Below, in pieces: positions 44,594 through 53,527 of a stretch of 64,000 nucleotides of DNA. The translations under genes and the position numbers were made by a program. The notes beneath the pieces are model-generated. The model ran no database searches and was not told the origin of the DNA. It saw nothing but the letters and a program-made list of their open reading frames with translations. Positions within the stretch are counted from its first letter, which is position 1. The number at the start of each line of letters is the position of its first letter. The DNA is from MPNP01 sp963668325 (GTDB taxonomy: Bacteria; Pseudomonadota; Alphaproteobacteria; Rhodobacterales; Rhodobacteraceae), in contig OY764222.1 of the NCBI GenBank assembly GCA_963668325.1, positions 1,984,001 through 2,048,000 on the forward strand. Direction: 5' to 3'.

Positions 44594-47500
44594 ATGCCTA
44601 AAAACAAAAAACCTGAAATCGCCGGTCAAACCACCCCTGAAAGTGAACTGGAAGAAACCCTTGTCAAGAAACTTTACGAGGATCTAAAATACACTTACCG
44701 TCCTGATATCCGCAATCGGGAAACCTTGGAAAATAATTTCAGGGAAAAATTTGAAGCCCTTAATCAGGTTACCTTGACCGATGGAGAGTTCAACCGCATT
44801 CTAGCATCAATAGTTACCCCGGATGTATTCAAGGCTGCCAATGCCTTGAGAAATCGGGAAACATTCATACGCGACGATGGGACGCCCCTCAATTATACTC
44901 TTGTCAACATCAAGGACTGGTGCAAGAACACCTACGAAGTTGTCAATCAGTTTCAGATCAATACTGACTATAGCAAACACCGCTATGATGTCATCCTCCT
45001 GATCAATGGAATCCCCGTTGTTCAAATTGAACTCAAGAGGCCAGGCATCAGTGCCAAGCGGGCCATGGAACAGATTGTAAACTATAAGAACGATCCTGGT
45101 AATGGCTACACCCGGACGTTGCTCTGTTTTGTCCAGCTCTTTATCGTCAGCAACCGCACGGACACCTGGTACTTCACCAACAACAATACCAGACACTTTG
45201 CCTTAAATGCTCATGAACGTTATCTTCCGATATATCGGTTTGCTGACCGGGCCAACAGGAAGATAACCCGCCTGGATGAATTTGCTAGCCAGTTCCTGGC
45301 CAAGTGTACCCTTGGCCGTACCATCAGCCGTTACATGGTACTTGTCGCCACCGAAAAGAAGATTATGATGATGCGCCCATATCAGATCTATGCTGTCCAG
45401 GCTATAATCGACTGTATAGATCAGAATTGTGGAGATGGCTATATTTGGCACACGACAGGATCCGGCAAGACACTTACCTCCTTCAAGGCTTCAACCCTTT
45501 TGAAAACCAATCCAAATATCCAAAAATGTCTTTTCGTTGTTGACCGCAAGGATCTTGATCGTCAGACCCGGGAGGAATTCAACAAATTCCAGGAGAACTG
45601 TGTTGAAGAAAACACCAATACTGCAACACTAGTCCGTAGGCTCATGTCTGACAACTATGCCAACAAGGTTATCGTAACAACCATCCAGAAACTCGCCCTT
45701 GCTTTGGATGGTAACAAGTACAAGCAACAGCTTGAACCCCTTCGAGATGGACGAATGGTCTTCATCTTTGATGAATGCCACCGTTCGCAATTCGGTAAAA
45801 ATCACCAGTCCATCAGGGAATTTTTTCCAAACTCCCAGTTCTTCGGTTTCACCGGCACCCCGATCTTTGATACCAATGCCAGCGTTCCACAATATGAAGG
45901 ACGGGTTGCCACCTTTAAGACCACCAGTTCCCTCTTTCAGCAGGAGCTCCATAACTATACCATTACCCATGCCATCGAGGATGAGAATGTTCTTCGCTTC
46001 CATGTCGATTACTATGAGAATGAGGATACTGACGACCGCAGATACAAGCGGGCAGTGGTTGAGAAAATATTAACCAAACATAATGCTGCAACAGGTAACC
46101 GTTGTTTCAATGCATTGTTTGCTACCTCCTCAATCAATGCTGCCATTGAATACCATAGGATTTTCAAAAAAATCCAAACGGAACGAAGTCAATCCGATCC
46201 AGAATTCAACCCTCTCAGGATCGCTGCTGTTTTCTCACCACCGGCAGAGGGCAACAAGGATGTCCAGCAGATCCAGGAGGACCTCCTGCAGGAAAGGATA
46301 GACAATAAGCAGGATCCCGAAGGCAAGAAGGAAGCATTACGGATAATCATGGATGATTATAACCAGCAATTTGGTACCACTCACGACATCAATAATTTTG
46401 ATATCTATTACCAGGACGTGCAGAAGCGTATCAAGGGTCAACAAATTCCCAACGGTGATCTGCCCAACAGGGGCCAAGAGAAAATCGACATCACCATAGT
46501 GTGTGATATGCTTCTAACTGGTTTTGATGCCAGATACCTCAATACGCTTTATCTCGACAAGAATCTCAGACACCATGGTTTGATCCAGGCCTTTTCCAGG
46601 ACCAACAGGGTACTTAACAACACCAAACCCTTTGGAAATATTCTTGATTTCCGTGGACAACAGGAAAAAGTTGATGACGCCATCACTCTATTTTCGGGAA
46701 TAATGCATGAAAAAGCCAGAGAAATATGGCTGGTCGAAGATGCTCATGTCATTATTGATCAATACAAGGCAGCTGTGGCTGGTCTTGATGAATTCATGCG
46801 TTCACAGGATCTTGAACCAATGCCCGGTCAGGCCAACAACCTGCGGGGTGATGCCGCCCGCATACAGTTCATCAACCTGTTCAGGGAGATAAAACGACTA
46901 CGAACAAAGCTTGATCAGTACACTAATCTCACTAAGGAGCAGAATGAAGAAATAGAGGAAATCCGTTCCAGCAAGGACATTCAGGAATTTCAAGGAGACT
47001 ACCTCACCGTTGTCGACCGGATCAAGAGGGAACAGGAAGAAACTGGTGGGGATGATGAACCAGACACCCAAGACATTGAGGAACCGGATTTCGAACTTAA
47101 CCTCTTTGCATCCGCCGACATAGATTACGATTACATAATGACATTGATCGCTAACTTCACCGACCCGGACCCCCAGAAGGTCAAGATCACTCGTGAGCAG
47201 TTGATCGGCCTGATCCGGGCTGATGCCAAGTTCCTGGATGAGCGCGAGGAAATCATTGAGTACGTAACTTCACTAACGGTAGGTGAAAGTCTGAATGAAA
47301 ATGATGTTAAGGAGGGTTATGAGAATTTCAAACTCGAAAAACAGGGCCGGGAACTAAAGGAGATTGCTGAAACACAAGGCCTTGAATACAAAGACCTAAG
47401 GGAATTTGTAGACACAATCCTTGAGCGAATGATTTTTGATGGAGAAAAACTTACTGATCTGATGGCACCGCTAGGCCTCGGTTGGCGTGCACGTAGAGAT

Positions 47501-47605
47501 GGAGAACTGGCCCTCATGCGATTGTTGATTCCCTTCTTGAAAAAGAGTGCTGTAGGCCGAGACATACCTGGTCTTAACGCTTACGAGCAGGAGGTTATGA
47601 AATGA
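44594..47605 (+). CDS. hsdR: Type I restriction enzyme, R (endonuclease/translocase) subunit
   Basis: A 1003-residue motor and nuclease subunit. The N-terminal PD-(D/E)xK domain shows YDVILLINGIPVVQIELKRP. The helicase has Walker A WHTTGSGKTLTS near residue 285, Walker B FIFDECHRSQFG near 392, FTGTPIF and the late QAFSRTNRVL. The C-terminal ~200 residues are helical. Together with HsdS and HsdM it cleaves unmodified DNA away from its site. The stop overlaps hsdS by 4 bases. Codon use and G+C look higher than in the housekeeping genes, consistent with transfer. Confidence 0.96.
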   Translation: MPKNKKPEIAGQTTPESELEETLVKKLYEDLKYTYRPDIRNRETLENNFREKFEALNQVTLTDGEFNRILASIVTPDVFKAANALRNRETFIRDDGTPLNYTLVNIKDWCKNTYEVVNQFQINTDYSKHRYDVILLINGIPVVQIELKRPGISAKRAMEQIVNYKNDPGNGYTRTLLCFVQLFIVSNRTDTWYFTNNNTRHFALNAHERYLPIYRFADRANRKITRLDEFASQFLAKCTLGRTISRYMVLVATEKKIMMMRPYQIYAVQAIIDCIDQNCGDGYIWHTTGSGKTLTSFKASTLLKTNPNIQKCLFVVDRKDLDRQTREEFNKFQENCVEENTNTATLVRRLMSDNYANKVIVTTIQKLALALDGNKYKQQLEPLRDGRMVFIFDECHRSQFGKNHQSIREFFPNSQFFGFTGTPIFDTNASVPQYEGRVATFKTTSSLFQQELHNYTITHAIEDENVLRFHVDYYENEDTDDRRYKRAVVEKILTKHNAATGNRCFNALFATSSINAAIEYHRIFKKIQTERSQSDPEFNPLRIAAVFSPPAEGNKDVQQIQEDLLQERIDNKQDPEGKKEALRIIMDDYNQQFGTTHDINNFDIYYQDVQKRIKGQQIPNGDLPNRGQEKIDITIVCDMLLTGFDARYLNTLYLDKNLRHHGLIQAFSRTNRVLNNTKPFGNILDFRGQQEKVDDAITLFSGIMHEKAREIWLVEDAHVIIDQYKAAVAGLDEFMRSQDLEPMPGQANNLRGDAARIQFINLFREIKRLRTKLDQYTNLTKEQNEEIEEIRSSKDIQEFQGDYLTVVDRIKREQEETGGDDEPDTQDIEEPDFELNLFASADIDYDYIMTLIANFTDPDPQKVKITREQLIGLIRADAKFLDEREEIIEYVTSLTVGESLNENDVKEGYENFKLEKQGRELKEIAETQGLEYKDLREFVDTILERMIFDGEKLTDLMAPLGLGWRARRDGELALMRLLIPFLKKSAVGRDIPGLNAYEQEVMK

Positions 47606-48861
47606 AGGGGCATAACCCTCCTCAGCTTGTGCCCAAGTTAAGATTTCCTGAGTTTCGTGAATACCCGGAATGGAAACACGACAAAATTTCTAATCTTATC
47701 CAAACACGTGTTCCACCCAAGAAACTGACTACTTCTGCATATCTAACGGATGGAAGTTATCCAGTAATCGACCAATCACAGAATTTAATCTGCGGATGGA
47801 CGAATGATTACAAAGCTGTTATCAAAAGACCTCTTCCTGTCATTGTTTTTGGAGATCATACCTGTGTTCTGAAATTTATCAATCGCCCATTCGCTCAGGG
47901 AGCGGATGGAATCAAGATTTTCACAGCAAAGAAATTCATGTCAACAATATACCTTTATCACCAGTTGTTGCATAAGCCGATTGTGATGGAGCAGTACAAA
48001 CGTCATTTCTCTACATTAAAAAATAAAGTTGTTTGTTTTCCTGATTCCATGTCAGGCGAGCAACAAAAAATCGCCGATTGTCTCGGTTCGCTGGACGATC
48101 TGATTGCTGCAAGCGAGCAGAAGCTCGAAGCCCTCCGGCAGCACAAACAGGGGTTGATGCAGCAGTTGTTTCCCCAGCCTGGTGAAAACGTTCCTCAGCT
48201 TCGGTTCCCTGAGTTTCAAGATGATCCTAACTGGTTAATCTCACAACTCATTGACCTTTATAAGTTCAAAAGCACAAATACTCTGGCTAGGGAAAAACTT
48301 AACTACATTTCAGGAGTAATCAAGAATATTCACTACGGTGATATACATTCGAAATTCAAGCAACTGTTTCGAGTAGGTGACGAGTATGTGCCATTTATTA
48401 ATCCAGATTTATTGACTAGTAAATTTGATGATCTTGCATTTTGTGACGAAGGTGACATCATACTTGCTGATGCCTCGGAAGATATAGATGACGTTGGTAA
48501 GGCAATCGAAGTTGTATCACTTAACGGAGAGAAAGTTGTTGCAGGGACACACACCATTCTACTTAACCGTAGAGGGAACGTTCCGGTCGTTGGCTTCGGT
48601 GGACAATTATTCCGTTCCCCCAGAATTCGTGCCGAATTTAAGAAGGAAGCACAAGGAACGAAAGTATTCGGAATTTCGGCAAAACGTATTTCGACTGTTC
48701 CAATTCCCATTCCACCGACCCGCAAAGAACAACAGAAAATCGCCGATTGCCTTGGTTTACTGGACGGTCTGATTGCTGCAAGCGAGCAGAAACTCGAAAC
48801 CCTCCGGCAGCATAAAAGGGGCTTGATGCAGAATCTTTTTCCTAGTCTGGTGAAGATATGA
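47602..48861 (+). CDS. hsdS: Type I restriction enzyme, S (specificity) subunit
   Basis: A 419-residue subunit with two target-recognition domains, each followed by a conserved helix. The first domain starts at PKLRFPEFREYPEW; the second at PQLRFPEFQDDPNW. The two helices are nearly identical: QQKIADCLGSLDDLIAASEQ and QQKIADCLGLLDGLIAASEQ, each continuing KLE-LRQHK-GLMQ. The DNA for them forms a 113-base repeat. The stop overlaps the next gene by 4 bases, so the whole operon is translationally coupled. Confidence 0.95.
   Translation: MKGHNPPQLVPKLRFPEFREYPEWKHDKISNLIQTRVPPKKLTTSAYLTDGSYPVIDQSQNLICGWTNDYKAVIKRPLPVIVFGDHTCVLKFINRPFAQGADGIKIFTAKKFMSTIYLYHQLLHKPIVMEQYKRHFSTLKNKVVCFPDSMSGEQQKIADCLGSLDDLIAASEQKLEALRQHKQGLMQQLFPQPGENVPQLRFPEFQDDPNWLISQLIDLYKFKSTNTLAREKLNYISGVIKNIHYGDIHSKFKQLFRVGDEYVPFINPDLLTSKFDDLAFCDEGDIILADASEDIDDVGKAIEVVSLNGEKVVAGTHTILLNRRGNVPVVGFGGQLFRSPRIRAEFKKEAQGTKVFGISAKRISTVPIPIPPTRKEQQKIADCLGLLDGLIAASEQKLETLRQHKRGLMQNLFPSLVKI
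48061..48173 (+). repeat. hsdS conserved-helix repeat, first copy
   Basis: A 113-base segment that matches 48730-48842 at about 85% identity. It encodes the central coiled-coil spacer after the first recognition domain. Confidence 0.85.
48730..48842 (+). repeat. hsdS conserved-helix repeat, second copy
   Basis: The second copy, encoding the distal coiled-coil spacer after the second recognition domain. Confidence 0.85.
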
Positions 48862-49931
48862 AAAACCTCCCGGAAGTTGCAACTCAAATTATAAACGACA
48901 GCAAAAATATTCAATTGATCTATGCTTTCAATTCAGTTGGAAAAACGAGGCTCTCAATTGCTTATAAAGATTTGAAAAAAAATGATGATGGAACTCATAC
49001 TGGTATCTATTACAACGCCTACAGTGAAGATTTATTTTCTTGGTACAACGACATTGAGAATGATGGTACAGAAATCCGACTTAATGTTCATCATAGTAGA
49101 CTGAGCCTCCTTCACAACAATTTCTCCGAACCAGATATTGAACAAAAATTGAAACCTTATAGGCCAAGGTTCAAATTCCGCTTCAATATGCATCAAGACT
49201 TGGAAAAGGGAATCAAATCAATTTCATTTTACCCAAATGATAATGTGCCAGGAGAGGTTCCAGCAATAAAAATCTCTCGTGGAGAGGAACGAATTTTTAT
49301 ATGGTGCTTCTTCTTAGTAATAATGGAATTGAAAGGTTGGACAGATTACCAGTATTTTTTCATTGACGATCCGGTTTCAAGTCTAGACGATCACAAAATC
49401 TTTGTTACCGCTTCAATACTTTATGACCTGATTGAGGAAAATTATAGTAGCCTGAAAATCATTATCACCACCCACCATGTCGGGTTGTTTTCTATCCTTT
49501 ATGACTGGTTAAAGAAAGGTGAGAAAAGTGACAGGTATAAAAAGGAAGTAAAAGCAAGCATTCTGAGTAAAAAACAAGATCTAGTTTCATTGGAAACCCA
49601 TAGAGGTGATGTTTTTCTCTATCATCTAAGAGTCTTGCAGCTTCTTGAAAAGGCTATGTCAACCAACAGTGTTCGAGCATACCACTTTGCAATGTTGCGT
49701 CAGATCTTGGAGAATGTCTCATCGTTTCTTGGCGCCGGTCAAATCAGTTATGTACTTTATTGTATTGGCTATGAAGATACGGATGAGGTTTCCCGAATAG
49801 TAAATGTTCTTACCCACAAGAACAGTTTCCGCTACGAATCCGACTATTTGGTACAGGATAACTTGGAGATGTTCGAAGACATTTACCAGAAATTGAATGA
49901 ACATTTTAAATTTAAAACCCAAATGAGCTGA
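48858..49931 (+). CDS. PrrC/RloC-like anticodon nuclease with ABC-type ATPase domain
   Basis: A 357-residue protein lying between hsdS and hsdM, the position of prrC in known loci. The ATPase has a modified Walker A (AFNSVGKTRLS, lacking the first Gly), ABC signature ISRGEERI, Walker B and D-loop FFIDDPVSSLDD and the H-loop TTHHVG. The C-terminal domain has Arg281-x3-Glu285 and, 35 residues later, Arg313-x6-His320, the order of the Arg-Glu-His triad of PrrC and of HEPN RNases. In the model, phage inhibition of the restriction complex frees the nuclease to cut host tRNA. The tRNA target cannot be read from the sequence. Confidence 0.72.
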   Translation: MKNLPEVATQIINDSKNIQLIYAFNSVGKTRLSIAYKDLKKNDDGTHTGIYYNAYSEDLFSWYNDIENDGTEIRLNVHHSRLSLLHNNFSEPDIEQKLKPYRPRFKFRFNMHQDLEKGIKSISFYPNDNVPGEVPAIKISRGEERIFIWCFFLVIMELKGWTDYQYFFIDDPVSSLDDHKIFVTASILYDLIEENYSSLKIIITTHHVGLFSILYDWLKKGEKSDRYKKEVKASILSKKQDLVSLETHRGDVFLYHLRVLQLLEKAMSTNSVRAYHFAMLRQILENVSSFLGAGQISYVLYCIGYEDTDEVSRIVNVLTHKNSFRYESDYLVQDNLEMFEDIYQKLNEHFKFKTQMS

Positions 49932-49933
49932 AT

Positions 49934-51550
49934 ATGACCAAAGAAGATAAAAGGGATTTAGGCAAGACGCTATGGAACATTGCAGATAAACTCAGGGGAG
50001 CAATGGATGCGGACGACTTCCGCGACTATATGCTGGCCTTTCTGTTTCTCCGCTACCTTTCGGGAAATTATGAACTGGCTGCTAAAAAGGAACTCGGGAC
50101 AGACTATCCAGATTCAGATAGCATTGGCAATGGTGGGCGATCATCCCTGTCTGTCTGGTACAGTCAAAACCCTGACGATATAAAAGCATTCGAGAACCAG
50201 ATGCAACTCAAGACACATTATATCATCCACCCGGAGCATCTTTGGACTAGCATTGCTCACATGGCCCTCACTCAGGATGGAGAGTTGCTCAACACGCTCC
50301 AGAATGGCTTTAAATACATTGAGAACGAATCCTTCCAGAGCACTTTCTCTGGACTGTTTTCAGAAATCAATCTTACTTCTGAAAAACTGGGTAAGGACTA
50401 CTCGGACCGAAATGCCACACTTAGTACGATTATAGCCACGATAGATGAAGGTCTTCCAGATTTCTCAGCATCAAAGGACGATTTGGGTGATGCCTATGAA
50501 TATCTGATCGGCCAGTTTGCCGCGGGATCAGGTAAAAAGGCAGGTGAATTCTACACTCCCCAGGAAATATCATCAATCCTTTCCGAAATTGTCACCCTGG
50601 ACAGCCAGAATCCACAGGCTGGGAAACGAGACCGCCTTGACAGTGTGATGGATTTTGCCTGCGGATCAGGCTCTCTGCTACTTAATGTTCGCAAGCACAT
50701 GGGTGAACAGGGTATCAGTAGAATCTATGGGCAGGAAAAGAACATCACCACCTACAACCTTGCCCGAATGAACATGCTGTTGCACGGTGTGAAGGATACG
50801 TCGTTTGATATCTATCATGGTGACACATTGACCAACGACTGGCCCATGCTCAATGCATCAAACCCAACCAACAAAACCTGTTTCGATGCCATTGTAGCCA
50901 ATCCACCCTTCAGCTACCGATGGGATCCAGGTGAAACATTGGGAGAGGATGCGCGTTTCAGGAATTATGGGTTGGCCCCAAAATCGGCAGCGGATTTTGC
51001 CTTCCTGCTGCATGGTTTCCATTATCTGAAGGATGATGGGGTAATGACCATTATCCTGCCCCATGGCGTGTTGTTTCGTGGAGGAGTCGAGGAGAAAATT
51101 CGACAGAAACTCCTGACTGATGATCACATTGATACCGTCATCGGACTACCGGCCAAACTCTTCTATTCAACCGGCATTCCAGTCTGTATCCTTGTCCTGA
51201 AGAAATGCAAGAAGTCGGATGATGTCCTGTTCATCAATGCAGCCGAGCATTTTGAGAAAGACAAGAGACAGAACAAACTAACGGATGATCATATTAGGAT
51301 GATTATTGATACCTATAAAGACCGGCCCCAGAGTATCAAGCGCTATGCCAGAAGTGTCGAAATGGCTGAGATCAGAGAAAACGGCTATAATCTAAATATC
51401 ACACGTTATGTAAGTACCGCTGAGGAGGAAAAACCTGTTGACCTAGCGGAGACCCACAAGGTTGTAACTGTAGCAGAGATGAAAATTCAAGAGTCTAAAA
51501 ACAAGCACAATTCTTATCTCAAGGAACTTGGGCTTCCCCCTTTGCCATAG
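49934..51550 (+). CDS. hsdM: Type I DNA methyltransferase, M subunit
   Basis: A 538-residue N6-adenine methyltransferase. The N-terminal helical domain (LGKTLWNIADKLRGAMDADD) is followed by GQFAAGSGKKAGEFYTPQEI, the SAM motif MDFACGSGSLLLN near residue 238 and the catalytic NPPF motif VANPPFSYRW near 321. With HsdS it modifies the host site. It begins 2 bases after the anticodon nuclease gene, closing the R-S-nuclease-M operon. Confidence 0.96.
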   Translation: MTKEDKRDLGKTLWNIADKLRGAMDADDFRDYMLAFLFLRYLSGNYELAAKKELGTDYPDSDSIGNGGRSSLSVWYSQNPDDIKAFENQMQLKTHYIIHPEHLWTSIAHMALTQDGELLNTLQNGFKYIENESFQSTFSGLFSEINLTSEKLGKDYSDRNATLSTIIATIDEGLPDFSASKDDLGDAYEYLIGQFAAGSGKKAGEFYTPQEISSILSEIVTLDSQNPQAGKRDRLDSVMDFACGSGSLLLNVRKHMGEQGISRIYGQEKNITTYNLARMNMLLHGVKDTSFDIYHGDTLTNDWPMLNASNPTNKTCFDAIVANPPFSYRWDPGETLGEDARFRNYGLAPKSAADFAFLLHGFHYLKDDGVMTIILPHGVLFRGGVEEKIRQKLLTDDHIDTVIGLPAKLFYSTGIPVCILVLKKCKKSDDVLFINAAEHFEKDKRQNKLTDDHIRMIIDTYKDRPQSIKRYARSVEMAEIRENGYNLNITRYVSTAEEEKPVDLAETHKVVTVAEMKIQESKNKHNSYLKELGLPPLP

Positions 51551-51640
51551 ATCTTTAACTGTAAACTGGAAAAAAATTCCTGGAACGGCTTTGGCCATCT
51601 GGCATTAATTCATAAAACCAATAACAAGGGATTATATTCT

Positions 51641-53026
51641 ATGTCTGGAAAAAATTCAGCAAAGCAGGATCTGAAGGATCTGTTGGAAATCACTACTTAC
51701 TCACAGAGTAGTGGTTTTATTGTTGGTAAAAAGGAACCTTTCGAAAATGATAACTTTACAATCAGGTCATTGGGGCGACAGTTAAACCTGAATACTGCTA
51801 AACCAACGAGGATCTTTTCTGATGGCAAGAAACTCTTATCAAGTTTCTTGGATAAGATACTAAACGGTGAGTTCAGAGAGCATAAAAATACATTCACGAA
51901 TGGTGAATGGCAAGGAATTGCCTGTCAATCTTTAGCTGATGTGTTGTTAACCTACGACGAGAAAAAATTGAAGCAGGTAAAAAAAACTCCTGAAAATTTC
52001 TACTATGGGCTCAAGGAAACCATTAAGGAAAAGGTTGCTGAATTTCAGGAAAAACAGTATGTATTCGGGTGTCACCTCAGTAATATTGATCTGGAACCCT
52101 TCATTATCGGCCCGGTCCGAATTGAACCGCGATTAACATGGTTGGATAGGAGCACAAAAGAGGATAAACTTGGCTCTATTGATGTTGAGGTAATTCGGAC
52201 CAAATGGTGTGGAGAAATTACTGATAAAAAACAGAATGGTAGTATTCAAACAAAAGCTATGCTTGATACCGTTGGTAAGGCAAAATATGTCTGTAGTGTT
52301 GAACTTAACCGATCCACCGGAGGTATAGCAGGTCGCTTTATTGCTCTGAGAGTTGCACGTCTGGCCCTGACAACAATAGCTCTTGGTTTCCTTACCCCTT
52401 CCAGAGCACTGGAATATATACACCTGACATGGGATGAGAAATACAACATTCAGCACCTTTATATTTACGAGCGAAATGGCAATAGTTATGAATCCAATCG
52501 GTCTTATTATCCCGGTGGAATCCAGTATCTTTCAAGGGATAAATGGGGAACTTTGCAAACGGAAATGAGTGCCACATTTGAGGCTGCCGGCAAAGTTATA
52601 GCGTGGTATGTCGAAGGAAGTAATGACCAGCCCGCCAACTTACCTAAATTGAATAACCATATTTTTTATGCCATGCTTTGGTTTAATAAGGGATGCCAAG
52701 AGGAGGATGATCAGATGGCTATTCACCACTTTATGGCATCGCTGGACTCATTGGCTGGCGGGAAAAAGGGATATGGAATAAAGCCACTCTTGGAAAATAC
52801 AGGTTTCAGCGAGGATGCTATTAAAGAAATTGGTAACTTATATACACCAAATCGGAGCAGATTCGCACATGGTAACCCTGATCGCTTGGGACATGTCAGT
52901 ATCAATAACAGAAGCAAAGCAGAAATTGGAGCAAGGGTTTGCCTACTGTACTGTCTTGATCGTTTTTCTCGGTATGAAGGGGATTTTGACAACCAGTTTC
53001 TCTTTTCAGAAAAAAATACGAGTTAA
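51641..53026 (+). CDS. Uncharacterised protein with a C-terminal HEPN-like motif
   Basis: A 461-residue protein 90 bases downstream of hsdM. The N-terminal 280 residues are mixed alpha/beta without a motif I know. The C-terminal ~110 residues are helical and contain YTPNRSRFAHGNPDRLGH; Arg405-x4-His410 fits the HEPN Rx4-6H RNase signature, as in ApeA-type HEPN domains. HEPN RNases in defence islands act by cutting RNA on infection. Being next to a restriction operon supports that, but activity and trigger are unknown. Confidence 0.6.
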   Translation: MSGKNSAKQDLKDLLEITTYSQSSGFIVGKKEPFENDNFTIRSLGRQLNLNTAKPTRIFSDGKKLLSSFLDKILNGEFREHKNTFTNGEWQGIACQSLADVLLTYDEKKLKQVKKTPENFYYGLKETIKEKVAEFQEKQYVFGCHLSNIDLEPFIIGPVRIEPRLTWLDRSTKEDKLGSIDVEVIRTKWCGEITDKKQNGSIQTKAMLDTVGKAKYVCSVELNRSTGGIAGRFIALRVARLALTTIALGFLTPSRALEYIHLTWDEKYNIQHLYIYERNGNSYESNRSYYPGGIQYLSRDKWGTLQTEMSATFEAAGKVIAWYVEGSNDQPANLPKLNNHIFYAMLWFNKGCQEEDDQMAIHHFMASLDSLAGGKKGYGIKPLLENTGFSEDAIKEIGNLYTPNRSRFAHGNPDRLGHVSINNRSKAEIGARVCLLYCLDRFSRYEGDFDNQFLFSEKNTS

Positions 53027-53527
53027 CCTATTAATTACTGCTTGATCCCAGTTCAATCACCGTATCAAAGCATATTTGGGTAGCCTGGAAATGCCGCCCT
53101 GCTACGCCAGTTTCGCCAAACCACAAGTCATGGCGTGCCATGATAAAAGATTCCTTCCTAGTCCGTAGTTTATAACCGTTTGGGGTTGCTATTCCTACAA
53201 TACGGAAAGGCCTCATCCGAAGGTCAGTTCCAGTGTCCCTGCTATCCTGATGATGTTGATTTCGGCATTATCAGAACCAAATAAAAGCCTAACTCAAACT
53301 TTGGGTAAAGTATTGAGAGTTTAAATCAACTGCTGTTAAATGAAATATATGAGAGAACGAATTTGTTAATAAATCAATGAATCATAAAAATATGTGTCAC
53401 GCTTCTGTCGAAATACTAAAAAACTACAACATCATTAAAATTCAAAAGTAAATACCCATTCCAAATTTGGGCAAGTTATTTCAAAAATTTCATTTTTTTG
53501 GTAGTTGTTTTAAATCAATAGAATTTA
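53027..53527. other. Intergenic region with a possible broken gene
   Basis: This 501-base gap contains the candidate fragment listed at 53031-53299 and then an A+T-rich 200 bases likely holding the promoter of the next gene. No repeat or RNA seen. Confidence 0.4.
53031..53299 (-). pseudogene. Possible gene remnant, family unknown
   Basis: On the minus strand a 61-codon frame from ATG 53216 reads like real protein (KESFIMARHDLWFGETGVAG, then RHFQATQICFDTVIELG). Just upstream, a different frame reads GSDNAEINIIRIAGTLELTF up to the same point, suggesting one frameshift near 53217-53220. The stop at 53031 lies 5 bases from the HEPN gene stop. I do not recognise the family; an accidental frame is possible. 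Confidence 0.35.

Noticed and set aside
45629..46073. Reading frames on both strands inside hsdR (124 codons each)
   Set aside because: They are shadows of the hsdR coding sequence, with no independent start signals or protein features.
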